Shown: positions 38,930-46,362 of the stretch, piece by piece
Layout: each line of letters begins with the position of its first letter
How positions within the stretch are numbered: the stretch's first letter is position 1
Source of the DNA: a virus
IMG/VR virus record: IMGVR_UViG_3300008262_000238
Coordinates: 1-56,728 of that record
DNA length: 56,728 nucleotides
Reading direction: 5' to 3' (one strand)
Notes under the pieces: generated by a model
Database searches by the model: none
Told to the model about the DNA's origin: nothing
The model's input: the letters and a program-made list of their open reading frames with translations, nothing else
Made by a program: the position numbers and the translations under genes

Positions 38930-38936
38930 ATAAATA
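38930..38936 (-). promoter_or_regulatory. TATTTAT box
   Basis: It lies 5 bp before the ATG at 38924. Confidence 0.55.
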
Positions 38937-39212
38937 TTACCTGTTTCTTTCCCAGTATTCTTTTAACTCCTGATAGAAATTGGTTTTTATGAATTGTATA
39001 AATTGATTTCTAACCATAACATATTCTTCTTCAGGTATATTCATTTTTCTAACGATATCACTTGAAACATCCCAAGCCAATTCAGTTAAAAAGTTATCAA
39101 CACTATCAATACGATAAATAGTATGACCTAACAAATATCTATAAATTTTTTCTTCTATTTCTCGGTATCTCCTAATGAACTTGGTTTGATTTTCCGTTAT
39201 AATTATTTTCAT
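38937..39212 (-). CDS. class B tagged protein (91 aa)
   Basis: MKIIITENQTKFIRRYREIE carries I-T-E. The remainder is helical and resembles the 98-aa gene upstream (Y-R-x-E-E-x-x-x-R) and the 114-aa protein at 42987. Its ATG overlaps the upstream stop by 4 bp. Confidence 0.82.
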   Translation of the reverse strand: MKIIITENQTKFIRRYREIEEKIYRYLLGHTIYRIDSVDNFLTELAWDVSSDIVRKMNIPEEEYVMVRNQFIQFIKTNFYQELKEYWERNR

Positions 39213-39505
39213 TTTTTCTTTTTTACTTTATTGTACCCTTTTCTAATCTCCTTATTAAATTGTCCTGAAACAAAGATCAAAAAATCAATCCTATTATAGT
39301 CAATATTTGGGTATCTTTCTTTAAATATTTCCGATACTCTATTAACAACCCACGACTCATATACCCCAAAGTTATCAGGTCTAATATACGATATATCCGC
39401 CTTGATAAATTCTCTTATATCATTAATAACCCTTAGAACAATTTCTTCCAATTCATAGGTTCTTCTAATCAAACCCAATTGAGCTTCGGTTATGGTAATT
39501 TTCAT
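39209..39505 (-). CDS. class B tagged protein (98 aa)
   Basis: MKITITEAQLGLIRRTYELE carries I-T-E. The ATG at 39505 opens the tag and lies 5 bp after a TATTTAT box. The C-terminus is strongly basic. Confidence 0.82.
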   Translation of the reverse strand: MKITITEAQLGLIRRTYELEEIVLRVINDIREFIKADISYIRPDNFGVYESWVVNRVSEIFKERYPNIDYNRIDFLIFVSGQFNKEIRKGYNKVKKKK

Positions 39506-39510
39506 ATTAG

Positions 39511-39517
39511 ATAAATA
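39511..39517 (-). promoter_or_regulatory. TATTTAT box
   Basis: It lies 5 bp before the ATG at 39505. Confidence 0.55.
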
Positions 39518-39529
39518 CTTTGTAAAATA

Positions 39530-39560
39530 AAAAAACCCCACCTGTAAAAGATGGGGTTAT
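39530..39560 (-). terminator. terminator
   Basis: AACCCCA/TGGGGTT imperfect stem then T run. Confidence 0.75.
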
Positions 39561-39564
39561 GGGT

Positions 39565-40101
39565 TTAAAATTTTATTTTAGTTTTAATGTGTTCCAGACC
39601 TTTTCCTTTTGCTTCAACCCATTTATTTTGACCCTTTAGACTATAATAATATTTTCCGTTAGATAATTTATAATCGTATGTTCTATCGTTGGTGGTATTT
39701 ATTTTATCTTGTTGTTTTGACATATCTAACTTCTTTGCCGCAACCGCTCTATCCCAACCTTTTTGTTTAATTAGGTTGGAAATTTGACTTAGTCTACTCT
39801 GATCCACACCACTTTCTAAGTTGATATCGGACATTTTAAATCCATTTTTTGCTAACCAAGATTGATATTCACTACTATATTCATTAAAAAAATCATCTCT
39901 AATTGATGGATCCTTATATTCCACACCTATTCTTGGTTGATTTTCATCCACAAATTTAGAAATTAATATTTTTTCCAATTCATTACCACTATTGGTTGAT
40001 TGTTCAATAATAATATTGGATTTACCATATAAACCCTCATTAATCACACGTCTTACAATTCTTGTAAGATCTCTTTCGGTAAGTTTTACTATTTTTTTCA
40101 T
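39565..40101 (-). CDS. class A tagged protein (178 aa)
   Basis: The N-terminus IVKLTERDLTRIVRRVINEG is a class A tag (L-T-E, I-N-E). The middle is helical; the last 45 residues (LSNGKYYYSLKGQNKWVEAK) form a short beta-rich module. Function unknown. Confidence 0.82.
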   Translation of the reverse strand: MKKIVKLTERDLTRIVRRVINEGLYGKSNIIIEQSTNSGNELEKILISKFVDENQPRIGVEYKDPSIRDDFFNEYSSEYQSWLAKNGFKMSDINLESGVDQSRLSQISNLIKQKGWDRAVAAKKLDMSKQQDKINTTNDRTYDYKLSNGKYYYSLKGQNKWVEAKGKGLEHIKTKIKF

Positions 40102-40122
40102 AATAATGATATTTTTTTCATT

Positions 40123-40476
40123 TTATTTCAATGACCCCCAAAGATCCCCAATAGTTGGCTCCCAATCATCACCGTCATTATCGTCAAATTCAGAATTGCC
40201 CAATAAATCCTGACAAAAAGATATTATTGATCTCAAATAGTTTTTTCTTTCATCATCAGACATTCCCATTAAATCATATTCAATATCATCAAATATTCCG
40301 TGTGTATCCAAAGGAGAATTATCATCCTCATATTGTTCAACCAGTGGGTTAACATTACCAAGTTTATTCTCAACCAACCCTTTAAAGTTTTTGATATCCA
40401 AGTTCATACCCCCGGTATGTTGTTCTCTTATTGAGTTTTTTTCCTCTTCGGATAAATTATTTAATAAATTTTTCAT
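40123..40476 (-). CDS. 117-aa protein with LSEEEKNSIREQH N-terminus
   Basis: The N-terminus LLNNLSEEEKNSIREQHTGG contains I-R-E and resembles the 229-aa protein at 20149. The middle is acidic, with DERKNYLRSIISFCQDLLGN. A disrupted second copy lies directly upstream (40521-40684 and 41163-41279). Confidence 0.82.
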   Translation of the reverse strand: MKNLLNNLSEEEKNSIREQHTGGMNLDIKNFKGLVENKLGNVNPLVEQYEDDNSPLDTHGIFDDIEYDLMGMSDDERKNYLRSIISFCQDLLGNSEFDDNDGDDWEPTIGDLWGSLK

Positions 40477-40520
40477 AATTATAATTATTTAGTTATAAAT
40501 ATCTCAATTTTTAATAATTA

Positions 40521-40684
40521 TCAATTTAAATATTCTTCTTCGTATTCACTACAATCTGCATTATCATAATAATCCTCAATTTCCCCACCAAATAATTCCT
40601 CCAAATTATCGTCAAATTCAGAATTGCCCAATAAATCCTGACAAAAAGATATTATTGATCTCAAATAGTTTTTTCTTTCATCAT
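40521..40684 (-). pseudogene. 3' fragment of a duplicate of the 117-aa gene
   Basis: It matches 40187-40259 almost base for base (DERKNYLRSIISFCQDLLGN) but has no in-frame start and ends with a different acidic C-terminus. The 5' part is at 41163-41279. Confidence 0.7.
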
Positions 40685-41098
40685 TTAATTACATCTATAC
40701 TTGTGACATTCAACTAGTTAAAAACCGATATCCTCCAACCTATTTTTGATTGCTTTTAGAACTTTACCTCTCATTTTATTTGACTTGTTCATATTACTCC
40801 AATTACTTTGCATCTTTACAAGTTTTTTCATTCCCTCTTCTCCACTACATTTATTTATATCAAATAAAATTTCATCAAGGTTTTTTCCCTCAAAAGTTGA
40901 TATTTTTGATTCACTAAAAATAACATCAGACGTATTCAATTTTTTATTTGAATTTTCTATTAGGAAGTTCCTAAAATTGTCTATGTGTTGTCTCATTTCT
41001 TTACTCATAATTTTCTTTTATATATGTTTATTTAATTCTTTCATTACTCGCGAAAATTTATTATAACCCAGATTTGCTCAAAAGAATTCTGTAATTCC
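40685..41098 (-). mobile_element. insertion splitting the duplicate gene
   Basis: This 414-bp segment lies between the two pieces of the pseudogene and is flanked by direct repeats TCATCAT (40678-40684 and 41099-41105), like a target-site duplication. It carries one ORF and no transposase. Confidence 0.4.
40718..41008 (-). CDS. 96-aa helical protein in the insertion
   Basis: It starts MSKEMRQHIDNFRNFLIENS and is basic and helical. It has no tag and no known motif. It is the only gene in the inserted segment. Confidence 0.75.
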   Translation of the reverse strand: MSKEMRQHIDNFRNFLIENSNKKLNTSDVIFSESKISTFEGKNLDEILFDINKCSGEEGMKKLVKMQSNWSNMNKSNKMRGKVLKAIKNRLEDIGF

Positions 41099-41162
41099 TC
41101 ATCATCCATTTCTTCCCAATATCTTCAAATATTCCGTGTGTATCCAAAGGAGAATTATCATC

Positions 41163-41279
41163 CTAAGATTGTTCAACCAACCCTTTAAAGTTTTTGATAT
41201 TTAAGTTCATACCCCCGGTATGTTGTTCTCTTATTGAGTTTTTTTCCTCTTCGGATAAATTATTTAATAAATTTTTCAT
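41163..41279 (-). pseudogene. 5' fragment of a duplicate of the 117-aa gene (38 codons)
   Basis: The first 32 codons match the intact gene. Then a deletion of about 36 bp and a TAG stop interrupt it. The remaining similarity continues past the stop to about 41127. Confidence 0.75.
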
Positions 41280-41322
41280 AATATAATTATTTAGTTATAA
41301 ATATCTCAATTTTTCATAAATA

Positions 41323-41706
41323 TCAAATATCAAGAAATGGAATATCCAATGTCTTAACCTTATATACGGCAGCATATTCTTCATCATATTTAACAACGGA
41401 TTGGACAAGCACATCAATAATCCTATTTACCTCTCCCCCATATTCAGATACGTCATTACCTCCGGCTGCTTCATTAAATACAAACATTGGATTCATTAAC
41501 ATCCCTCGCTTAATAAAATCAAAATCAATTGTATATTTGGGAAACATATCACGAAGAAGTTCAAGATCAATAATAAAGAAAAAATTATGTTTTCTTTCAT
41601 ACGACCATCTTGCAATTGCGATATCTTTTTTATATTCCAAGTCAATAATGAAAGGGTACTTCAAATGTACAACTCTAAGTATGTTCTTTAATAATTTTTC
41701 GTTCAT
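41323..41706 (-). CDS. KYPFI family protein 3 (127 aa)
   Basis: NEKLLKNILRVVHLKYPFII, F-F-F-I-I-D-L-E-L-L-R-D-M-F-P, then Y-G-G-E-V-N-R-I-I-D-V-L-V-Q-S-V-V-K-Y-D. First of three consecutive paralogues; 1 bp from the next. Confidence 0.83.
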   Translation of the reverse strand: MNEKLLKNILRVVHLKYPFIIDLEYKKDIAIARWSYERKHNFFFIIDLELLRDMFPKYTIDFDFIKRGMLMNPMFVFNEAAGGNDVSEYGGEVNRIIDVLVQSVVKYDEEYAAVYKVKTLDIPFLDI

Positions 41707-41707
41707 A

Positions 41708-42064
41708 TTAATTTTTAATTATTGGTCTATACATTCTATATGCGGTTTCATCATATCTGGTAATAACGCCAATTAAGATATCAATTGTTTTATTCACATC
41801 ATTACCATAGTCAATCATTGTACCATAATACCTAAATATATGAGATATGTTTGGAACCCGAATCTCTTGTTTAATATAGTAATAATCAATCTCTTCATCA
41901 GGGAACATATTATGGATTATATCAACGTCAACAACAAAAACAAAATTATGATCCGATGTACTATAAAATGGACTATCCTCCATATTATAATATTCTATAT
42001 CAATAATGAACGGATATCTGGCCTTTGCCACCTTCAATAAGTTATTTAATATTCTTTCATTCAT
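41708..42064 (-). CDS. KYPFI family protein 4 (118 aa)
   Basis: NERILNNLLKVAKARYPFII, VFVVDVDIIHNMFPDEEIDY, ISHIF, YGNDVNKTIDILI and a final RYDE segment. A tandem paralogue of its neighbours. Confidence 0.83.
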   Translation of the reverse strand: MNERILNNLLKVAKARYPFIIDIEYYNMEDSPFYSTSDHNFVFVVDVDIIHNMFPDEEIDYYYIKQEIRVPNISHIFRYYGTMIDYGNDVNKTIDILIGVITRYDETAYRMYRPIIKN

Positions 42065-42069
42065 ATATC

Positions 42070-42456
42070 TTATGTCTTTACCTTATAAATGGTTCTACGA
42101 TCCTCATCATATTTGATTATGGTCTGTATTAAAATTTGAATCATATTGTCAACCTCTCTACCATAACTTTGCGTTTCATCTGATTCAATAAACGCATGGG
42201 TGGGGAGAGTAAGAATATTACGATTGTCTTTAATAAAATACTTATCAATTCTATAATCAGGAAACATATCATGTAACATCTTAAGATCAAAAGCAAAAAT
42301 AAAGTTATGTTCCGCTTCATTCATACCTACTTGTCGGTCAACCACCTGATCATAAAATTTTTTATAATCATTCATATTATAATATTTCAAATCAATAATA
42401 AAAGGATACTTGGCTTTCACCAACCTTAATAAATTATTTAATACTCTTTCGTTCAT
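42070..42456 (-). CDS. KYPFI family protein 5 (128 aa)
   Basis: NERVLNNLLRLVKAKYPFII, IFAFDLKMLHDMFPDYRID, YGREVDNMIQILIQTIIKYD. The ATG lies 6 bp after a TATTTAT box, so this is the first gene of the three-gene unit. Confidence 0.83.
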   Translation of the reverse strand: MNERVLNNLLRLVKAKYPFIIDLKYYNMNDYKKFYDQVVDRQVGMNEAEHNFIFAFDLKMLHDMFPDYRIDKYFIKDNRNILTLPTHAFIESDETQSYGREVDNMIQILIQTIIKYDEDRRTIYKVKT

Positions 42457-42462
42457 ATAAAA

Positions 42463-42469
42463 ATAAATA
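42463..42469 (-). promoter_or_regulatory. TATTTAT box
   Basis: It lies 6 bp before the ATG at 42456. Confidence 0.5.
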
Positions 42470-42485
42470 TATCCAAATATAGAAT

Positions 42486-42507
42486 AAAAAAATCCGACGA
42501 AGTCGGG
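42486..42507 (-). terminator. second terminator
   Basis: CCGAC/GTCGG then TTTTTTT on the minus strand, 37 bp beyond the terminator at 42544-42572. Confidence 0.75.
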
Positions 42508-42543
42508 AACGGGTTATAAAAAAATATACCAAAAGGCAGAAAA

Positions 42544-42572
42544 TAAAAAACCCCACTCCTGAAGAATGGGGA
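42544..42572 (-). terminator. terminator
   Basis: CCCCA/TGGGG imperfect stem then TTTTTT. Confidence 0.75.
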
Positions 42573-42575
42573 TAT

Positions 42576-42893
42576 TTAATGTTCATATAAGATTCTATAT
42601 GATTGATTATCACTAATTGAGGTTATTAACATATTGGTTATTCTATTTAGATCATCACCAAAAGAAAGGTAATCATCAAAGATATGGGAAATGTTGGGAA
42701 CTCTAGCGTGACTTACAATATAATTATAATCAAGTTTTTCATCGGGAAACATATTATGAAGAATATCTATGTCAAAATTAAAAATAAACAAATATCTTGG
42801 TGTTCCTATTTTCTCATAAAAATCCAAACCAGTGATAAACGGAAATTTGGATCTGACAACCTTTAATACGGAATTCAATCTTTTTTGATTCAT
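42576..42893 (-). CDS. KYPFI family protein 6 (105 aa)
   Basis: NQKRLNSVLKVVRSKFPFIT, FIFNFDIDILHNMFPDEKLD, FGDDLNRITNMLI. The start at 42893 lies 5 bp after a TATTTAT box. Confidence 0.82.
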   Translation of the reverse strand: MNQKRLNSVLKVVRSKFPFITGLDFYEKIGTPRYLFIFNFDIDILHNMFPDEKLDYNYIVSHARVPNISHIFDDYLSFGDDLNRITNMLITSISDNQSYRILYEH

Positions 42894-42898
42894 ATTAG

Positions 42899-42905
42899 AT
42901 AAATA
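42899..42905 (-). promoter_or_regulatory. TATTTAT box
   Basis: It lies 5 bp before the ATG at 42893. An upstream AAAATTTTTC-type repeat follows at 42914-42945. Confidence 0.55.
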
Positions 42906-42986
42906 CTCCAAATTTATGAAAAATTTTTCCAGAATTTTTTTTAGATATAGGGGGATAAATTAGAGAAGGGGGTGATGTTATGGAAA

Positions 42987-43331
42987 TTATGATTTCATTG
43001 TTTTATAATACTTTTTCATTTCATTATAATATTTCTTTTTTAAATAGGGAACAAGTCCCTGAAAAATTTGTACCAACTCATTTCTATTTCTAAACCAATT
43101 GTCATCATCAACATCCAGATCTTTATAATCATGTATAAAAGTGCTAATCACACCTAAAACAACTGTATTAAAATAATCCTCAAAAGTATTGCTATGAAAC
43201 CAATTACCTTTAGCTTTATAATGTCGTTTAATCAGTTTATCAATAATCTCCATATCACCGATATTAGTCCTTCTTTTAATTTCAGTGGGGATTAAATTAT
43301 ATAATTGATTTTCGGTGATAATAATTTTCAT
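42987..43331 (-). CDS. class B tagged protein (114 aa)
   Basis: MKIIITENQLYNLIPTEIK carries I-T-E. A helical, Lys/Tyr-rich C-terminus (YLKKKYYNEMKKYYKTMKS) resembles the 91-aa protein at 38937. The ATG lies 5 bp after a TATTTAT box. Confidence 0.82.
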   Translation of the reverse strand: MKIIITENQLYNLIPTEIKRRTNIGDMEIIDKLIKRHYKAKGNWFHSNTFEDYFNTVVLGVISTFIHDYKDLDVDDDNWFRNRNELVQIFQGLVPYLKKKYYNEMKKYYKTMKS

Positions 43332-43336
43332 ATAAT

Positions 43337-43343
43337 ATAAATA
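43337..43343 (-). promoter_or_regulatory. TATTTAT box
   Basis: It lies 5 bp before the ATG at 43331. Confidence 0.55.
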
Positions 43344-43438
43344 CCCAAATTTTATGAAAATTTTTTTCAGTATTTGGGGGTCAATTAAAAGAGGGGGTTG
43401 TGTTTTACAGATTAGAAGGAGTTTACTTTACATATTAT

Positions 43439-43465
43439 AAAAAAACCCCACTGATGAGGGTGGGT
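43439..43465 (-). terminator. terminator
   Basis: CCCAC/GTGGG then TTTTTTT. Confidence 0.75.
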
Positions 43466-43490
43466 CAGTATTAATAATTGTTATTGGAGA

Positions 43491-44153
43491 TTAACCCCCA
43501 AATAAACCTGAACCCTTAAATTCGTTATACATCAATTCTATTTTTTCTTTTTTAAATTTTTCCAACACTTTTTCTATCTTCTCCTTTGAAAACTCACTAA
43601 TATTATCACAGTAGAAACGTTCATATTTCTTATTGATGTTTTCACAATCAATAGAATCATAATTATCCAATACATCTTCTATCATATCAATGTAATGTGT
43701 AACCGTAGAAAATCTATCCCCATGGTTCTCCTTAATCATTTTTTTTGAATCACCAAATTCTATCGCCCCCTTTATAAGACGGGTTATCTTTGTTTTCTCA
43801 TTATCAGATAACTTTAATCCCGGTTTACCATAAAGTTCCTCCAAATAATTAATTCTACCTCTTTTACTAATAATATGAATAAGTAAAATTATTTTATTTA
43901 TATCGTATGATTCTTTTATCCCAACCATAACGTGGTAATCAGACTTTTTAAAGAGGTATAAATCCATATCATCGTTTTTTGTCAAATACTCAAAATTGTT
44001 TTTAATTAATAAATCATATAATGGTTTATATTCACTTTTACCACTATACTCAAATTGAGATGAATCTATTAAGTTATCATATTGACCTTCCTGAATAACC
44101 CTCCTAACAATACGAGTTAAATCTGACTCTGTAAGTTTTATTATCTTTTTCAT
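43491..44153 (-). CDS. class A tagged protein (220 aa)
   Basis: The N-terminus IIKLTESDLTRIVRRVIQEG is a class A tag (L-T-E, I-Q-E). The body is helical and charged without a known domain. The start at 44153 is preferred because it opens the tag and lies 5 bp after a TATTTAT box; the longer frame runs into the promoter. Confidence 0.82.
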   Translation of the reverse strand: MKKIIKLTESDLTRIVRRVIQEGQYDNLIDSSQFEYSGKSEYKPLYDLLIKNNFEYLTKNDDMDLYLFKKSDYHVMVGIKESYDINKIILLIHIISKRGRINYLEELYGKPGLKLSDNEKTKITRLIKGAIEFGDSKKMIKENHGDRFSTVTHYIDMIEDVLDNYDSIDCENINKKYERFYCDNISEFSKEKIEKVLEKFKKEKIELMYNEFKGSGLFGG

Positions 44154-44158
44154 ATAAG

Positions 44159-44165
44159 ATAAATA
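44159..44165 (-). promoter_or_regulatory. TATTTAT box
   Basis: It lies 5 bp before the ATG at 44153. Confidence 0.55.
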
Positions 44166-44229
44166 TACCCACCCATTAGTATGGGGAAAATAGTTTTCAT
44201 TTTTTCCCAAAAATTTTTCCAGAATTTTT

Positions 44230-44420
44230 TTTACGAATACTTTGTTTAAGGGATTGTCCCCCCTTTTTGACTGTCAGAATGTCATATATGGGGGGCATAC
44301 GGAGGGGGGGAGGGGTATGATCCCCAATAAGGGGGTATGCCAAGATCTGAGGGAGGGGATTATAAGTTATTAACATATGTTGATAAATAATACCTCCCCC
44401 CTATCAGTTCACATATGTAA
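44230..44420. other. G-rich intergenic region with closed hairpin
   Basis: GGCATAC at 44294-44300 pairs with GTATGCC at 44335-44341 around G runs of 7, 4 and 5 and a CCCC. Another run of 6 G precedes it. A G-quadruplex or a replication/packaging signal is possible. No gene is present. Confidence 0.5.
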
Positions 44421-44435
44421 ACATAATGATTGGGG

Positions 44436-44822
44436 TTAATTATAATATGAATTAGTATTAATAAATCTAATGGTGTAATGTTCATCACTCCTCTTCACAG
44501 AATTTATTAATGCCTCAGCCAATTTAACTATGTTGGTTCCGTACTCATATAGTCTCCCATCACAAACATTAAAGTAACCATAGAAGGCTTCAATTGGTAG
44601 GTTGGATCCGTCTTCATTATTTTTTAGATATTCAAGATTAACAATTGCTTCGGGGAACATATCCTCTATCTTTTCTATATCATAATAGAATGTAAAGAAA
44701 TGGAGACCCTTATCTTTATTGTGACTAAAGTTTATGTATCTATATCTAATATCAACAATGGATGGATACTTTACCTTCATTAACTTCAGGATCCTGTCTA
44801 TTATTTTGTCATTAATTTTCAT
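44436..44822 (-). CDS. KYPFI family protein 7 (128 aa)
   Basis: RILKLMKVKYPSIVDIRYRY has KYPSI in place of KYPFI. F-Y-Y-D-I-E-K-I-E-D-M-F-P, an I-E-A-F-Y-G-Y-F segment, Y-G-T-N-I-V and a late DEHYTIRFI follow the family pattern. Confidence 0.82.
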   Translation of the reverse strand: MKINDKIIDRILKLMKVKYPSIVDIRYRYINFSHNKDKGLHFFTFYYDIEKIEDMFPEAIVNLEYLKNNEDGSNLPIEAFYGYFNVCDGRLYEYGTNIVKLAEALINSVKRSDEHYTIRFINTNSYYN

Positions 44823-44876
44823 AAGTAATATATAAAAATAAATATATTGTTCTTTGGTTATCTCAATTATTATCCG

Positions 44877-44884
44877 TATATTTG
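44877..44884 (+). promoter_or_regulatory. TAnnTTTG promoter for an ncRNA
   Basis: TATATTTG followed by about 220 bp without a gene. Confidence 0.5.
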
Positions 44885-44888
44885 TATT

Positions 44889-45060
44889 GACACTTGAGGG
44901 ATCAGTTAAGTCGGGCTGTGGGGAACAACCATTGAAGCTTAATCAGAGGCAGCCTGCTTTATAAAAATATAAGCACAAGAAATTCCCCATCGTTAATTGG
45001 GGATCAAGACATTTTTATTTTGGTTTGGATATCTTCTCAAGCTTTACGTGCTACTGCGAC
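44889..45060 (+). ncRNA. candidate ncRNA
   Basis: After the promoter come hairpins GCTTTATA-AAA-TATAAGC and CCCCATCGTTAATTGGGG and a T-rich stretch near 45015. No ORF is supported. The RNA family is not recognised. Confidence 0.4.
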
Positions 45061-45155
45061 TGAATGATTAATTCCCTACGTGGGGAACAAAGACATCTTA
45101 TAATAAATATATGGTACTACTTGAAAAGATAAAGATTTATTCGTATCTTTATTAT

Positions 45156-45323
45156 ATGATTTGGACTACCACACTTATGTTTATTGGAATGTTGTTGTTA
45201 ATATTCATCCCCATTATTATCTGTAGTGTTATTATCAACTACTTCCCCAAGTCAAAACTATCTTCATTCATTAGAAAACATATCATTACAGATCAGGATC
45301 TTGATCCACCTGCTCAACTTTGA
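45156..45323 (+). CDS. single-span membrane protein (55 aa)
   Basis: A long hydrophobic helix (MFIGMLLLIFIPIIICSVII) follows the start; the C-terminus is basic then acidic. The ATG at 45156 follows TATCTTTA closely; the ATG at 45111 would give 70 aa. Its 3' end overlaps the convergent gene by 38 bp. Confidence 0.6.
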   Translation: MIWTTTLMFIGMLLLIFIPIIICSVIINYFPKSKLSSFIRKHIITDQDLDPPAQL

Positions 45324-45594
45324 TTCTTGAATGTTCCCTGATTAACATATTCACCTCGTTGAAATCTTTCTCCGATAATCCTCTCTTCTGATAGATGTAT
45401 TCTATCACATCCCCCATATCACATCCCGTCATAATAATAAAGTTCTGAACAATTGGTTTGGATACACCCTTCATTATATGTGTCTCAAATATACAAGTTC
45501 CACTGTGGGGAAAAGTGGGATGACAGTATGTCAGAGTAATAGTACGGTTTTCCTTGGTTATCGTACATATAAATTCATCTAATAATTCCTTCAT
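45286..45594 (-). CDS. 102-aa protein of unknown function
   Basis: A mixed alpha/beta protein (FICTITKENRTITLTYCHPT) with three Cys. It ends overlapping the convergent membrane protein gene. No motif is recognised. Confidence 0.7.
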   Translation of the reverse strand: MKELLDEFICTITKENRTITLTYCHPTFPHSGTCIFETHIMKGVSKPIVQNFIIMTGCDMGDVIEYIYQKRGLSEKDFNEVNMLIREHSRIKVEQVDQDPDL

Positions 45595-45608
45595 AATTTA
45601 CATTTGTT

Positions 45609-45631
45609 AACCCCATCAGTGGGGATTTTTG
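45609..45631 (+). terminator. terminator-like hairpin
   Basis: CCCCA-TCAG-TGGGG then ATTTTTG on the plus strand. Confidence 0.5.
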
Positions 45632-46360
45632 TTAATAACTTTATGTTAAAAAACTTGTTTTTGTCAAAATGTCAGTCGTGAGTTAAACACGACACAATCC
45701 CCTCACAGGGTTTTAACCTTCCCACTCCTTCCCACAATCAACCAAAAAAACCTGACAAATTGTACCTGACAATATGTCTGGCGTCAATTTTTCCCCTCTG
45801 TAGGGGTCAAGAAAACCACTTTTTTAACTATATATAAATTCCAGCAAAAAATATATAGTTATACCTGTAGAGCGGTGGACAGTCCTTTAGGACGTTAGGT
45901 TAATCTCTTCAACCCGACTAAAAGGAGGTTCAACCCCCACTTTATGTGGGTTATAGTGTCCCTCACAACATTTCTCCCTTCAATAATAAGACACCTAAAC
46001 AACATACTAAATAGTTCCTTAAAACTGATTTATTTAAATAATCATTTATGATCCCCATGGTAAATCACAAACGAACAACATTATATGTTCTTACATATAA
46101 TTCACCACAAAATAATGAAATTATATGTAAATGAATATAATATAGAACAACTTGATCTGTTACTCTATTGTCTTCTGAATAAATGGGGGTAAGTAACGAC
46201 CTTGTTCATAAGACGAGGGTAAATAACACCCCCTTCATTAAAGATGGGGAGAACGAAACGAAGTGGGGTGATTTAAAAAAAAGGGGGGATATAAGAGTAT
46301 AGGATTAAATTATGAATGAGATCCGTAGTGAGTTTACGAACGGTAGGATGGAATGAATGA
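45632..46360. other. long non-coding region with several hairpins
   Basis: No gene is supported over about 730 bp. AACTATATAT/ATATATAGTT (45826-45860), GTCC-TTTA-GGAC, CCCACTTTATGTGGG and ACATATAATT/AATTATATGT (46093-46128) are hairpins. 46185-46300 is G-rich on the plus strand. It could be an origin, a packaging site or several ncRNAs. Confidence 0.5.
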
Positions 46361-46362
46361 TT

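Noticed and set aside
40685-41098. Insertion sequence with transposase
   Set aside because: The insert is too short, its one ORF has no catalytic motif, and no terminal inverted repeats were seen; only a possible target duplication remains.
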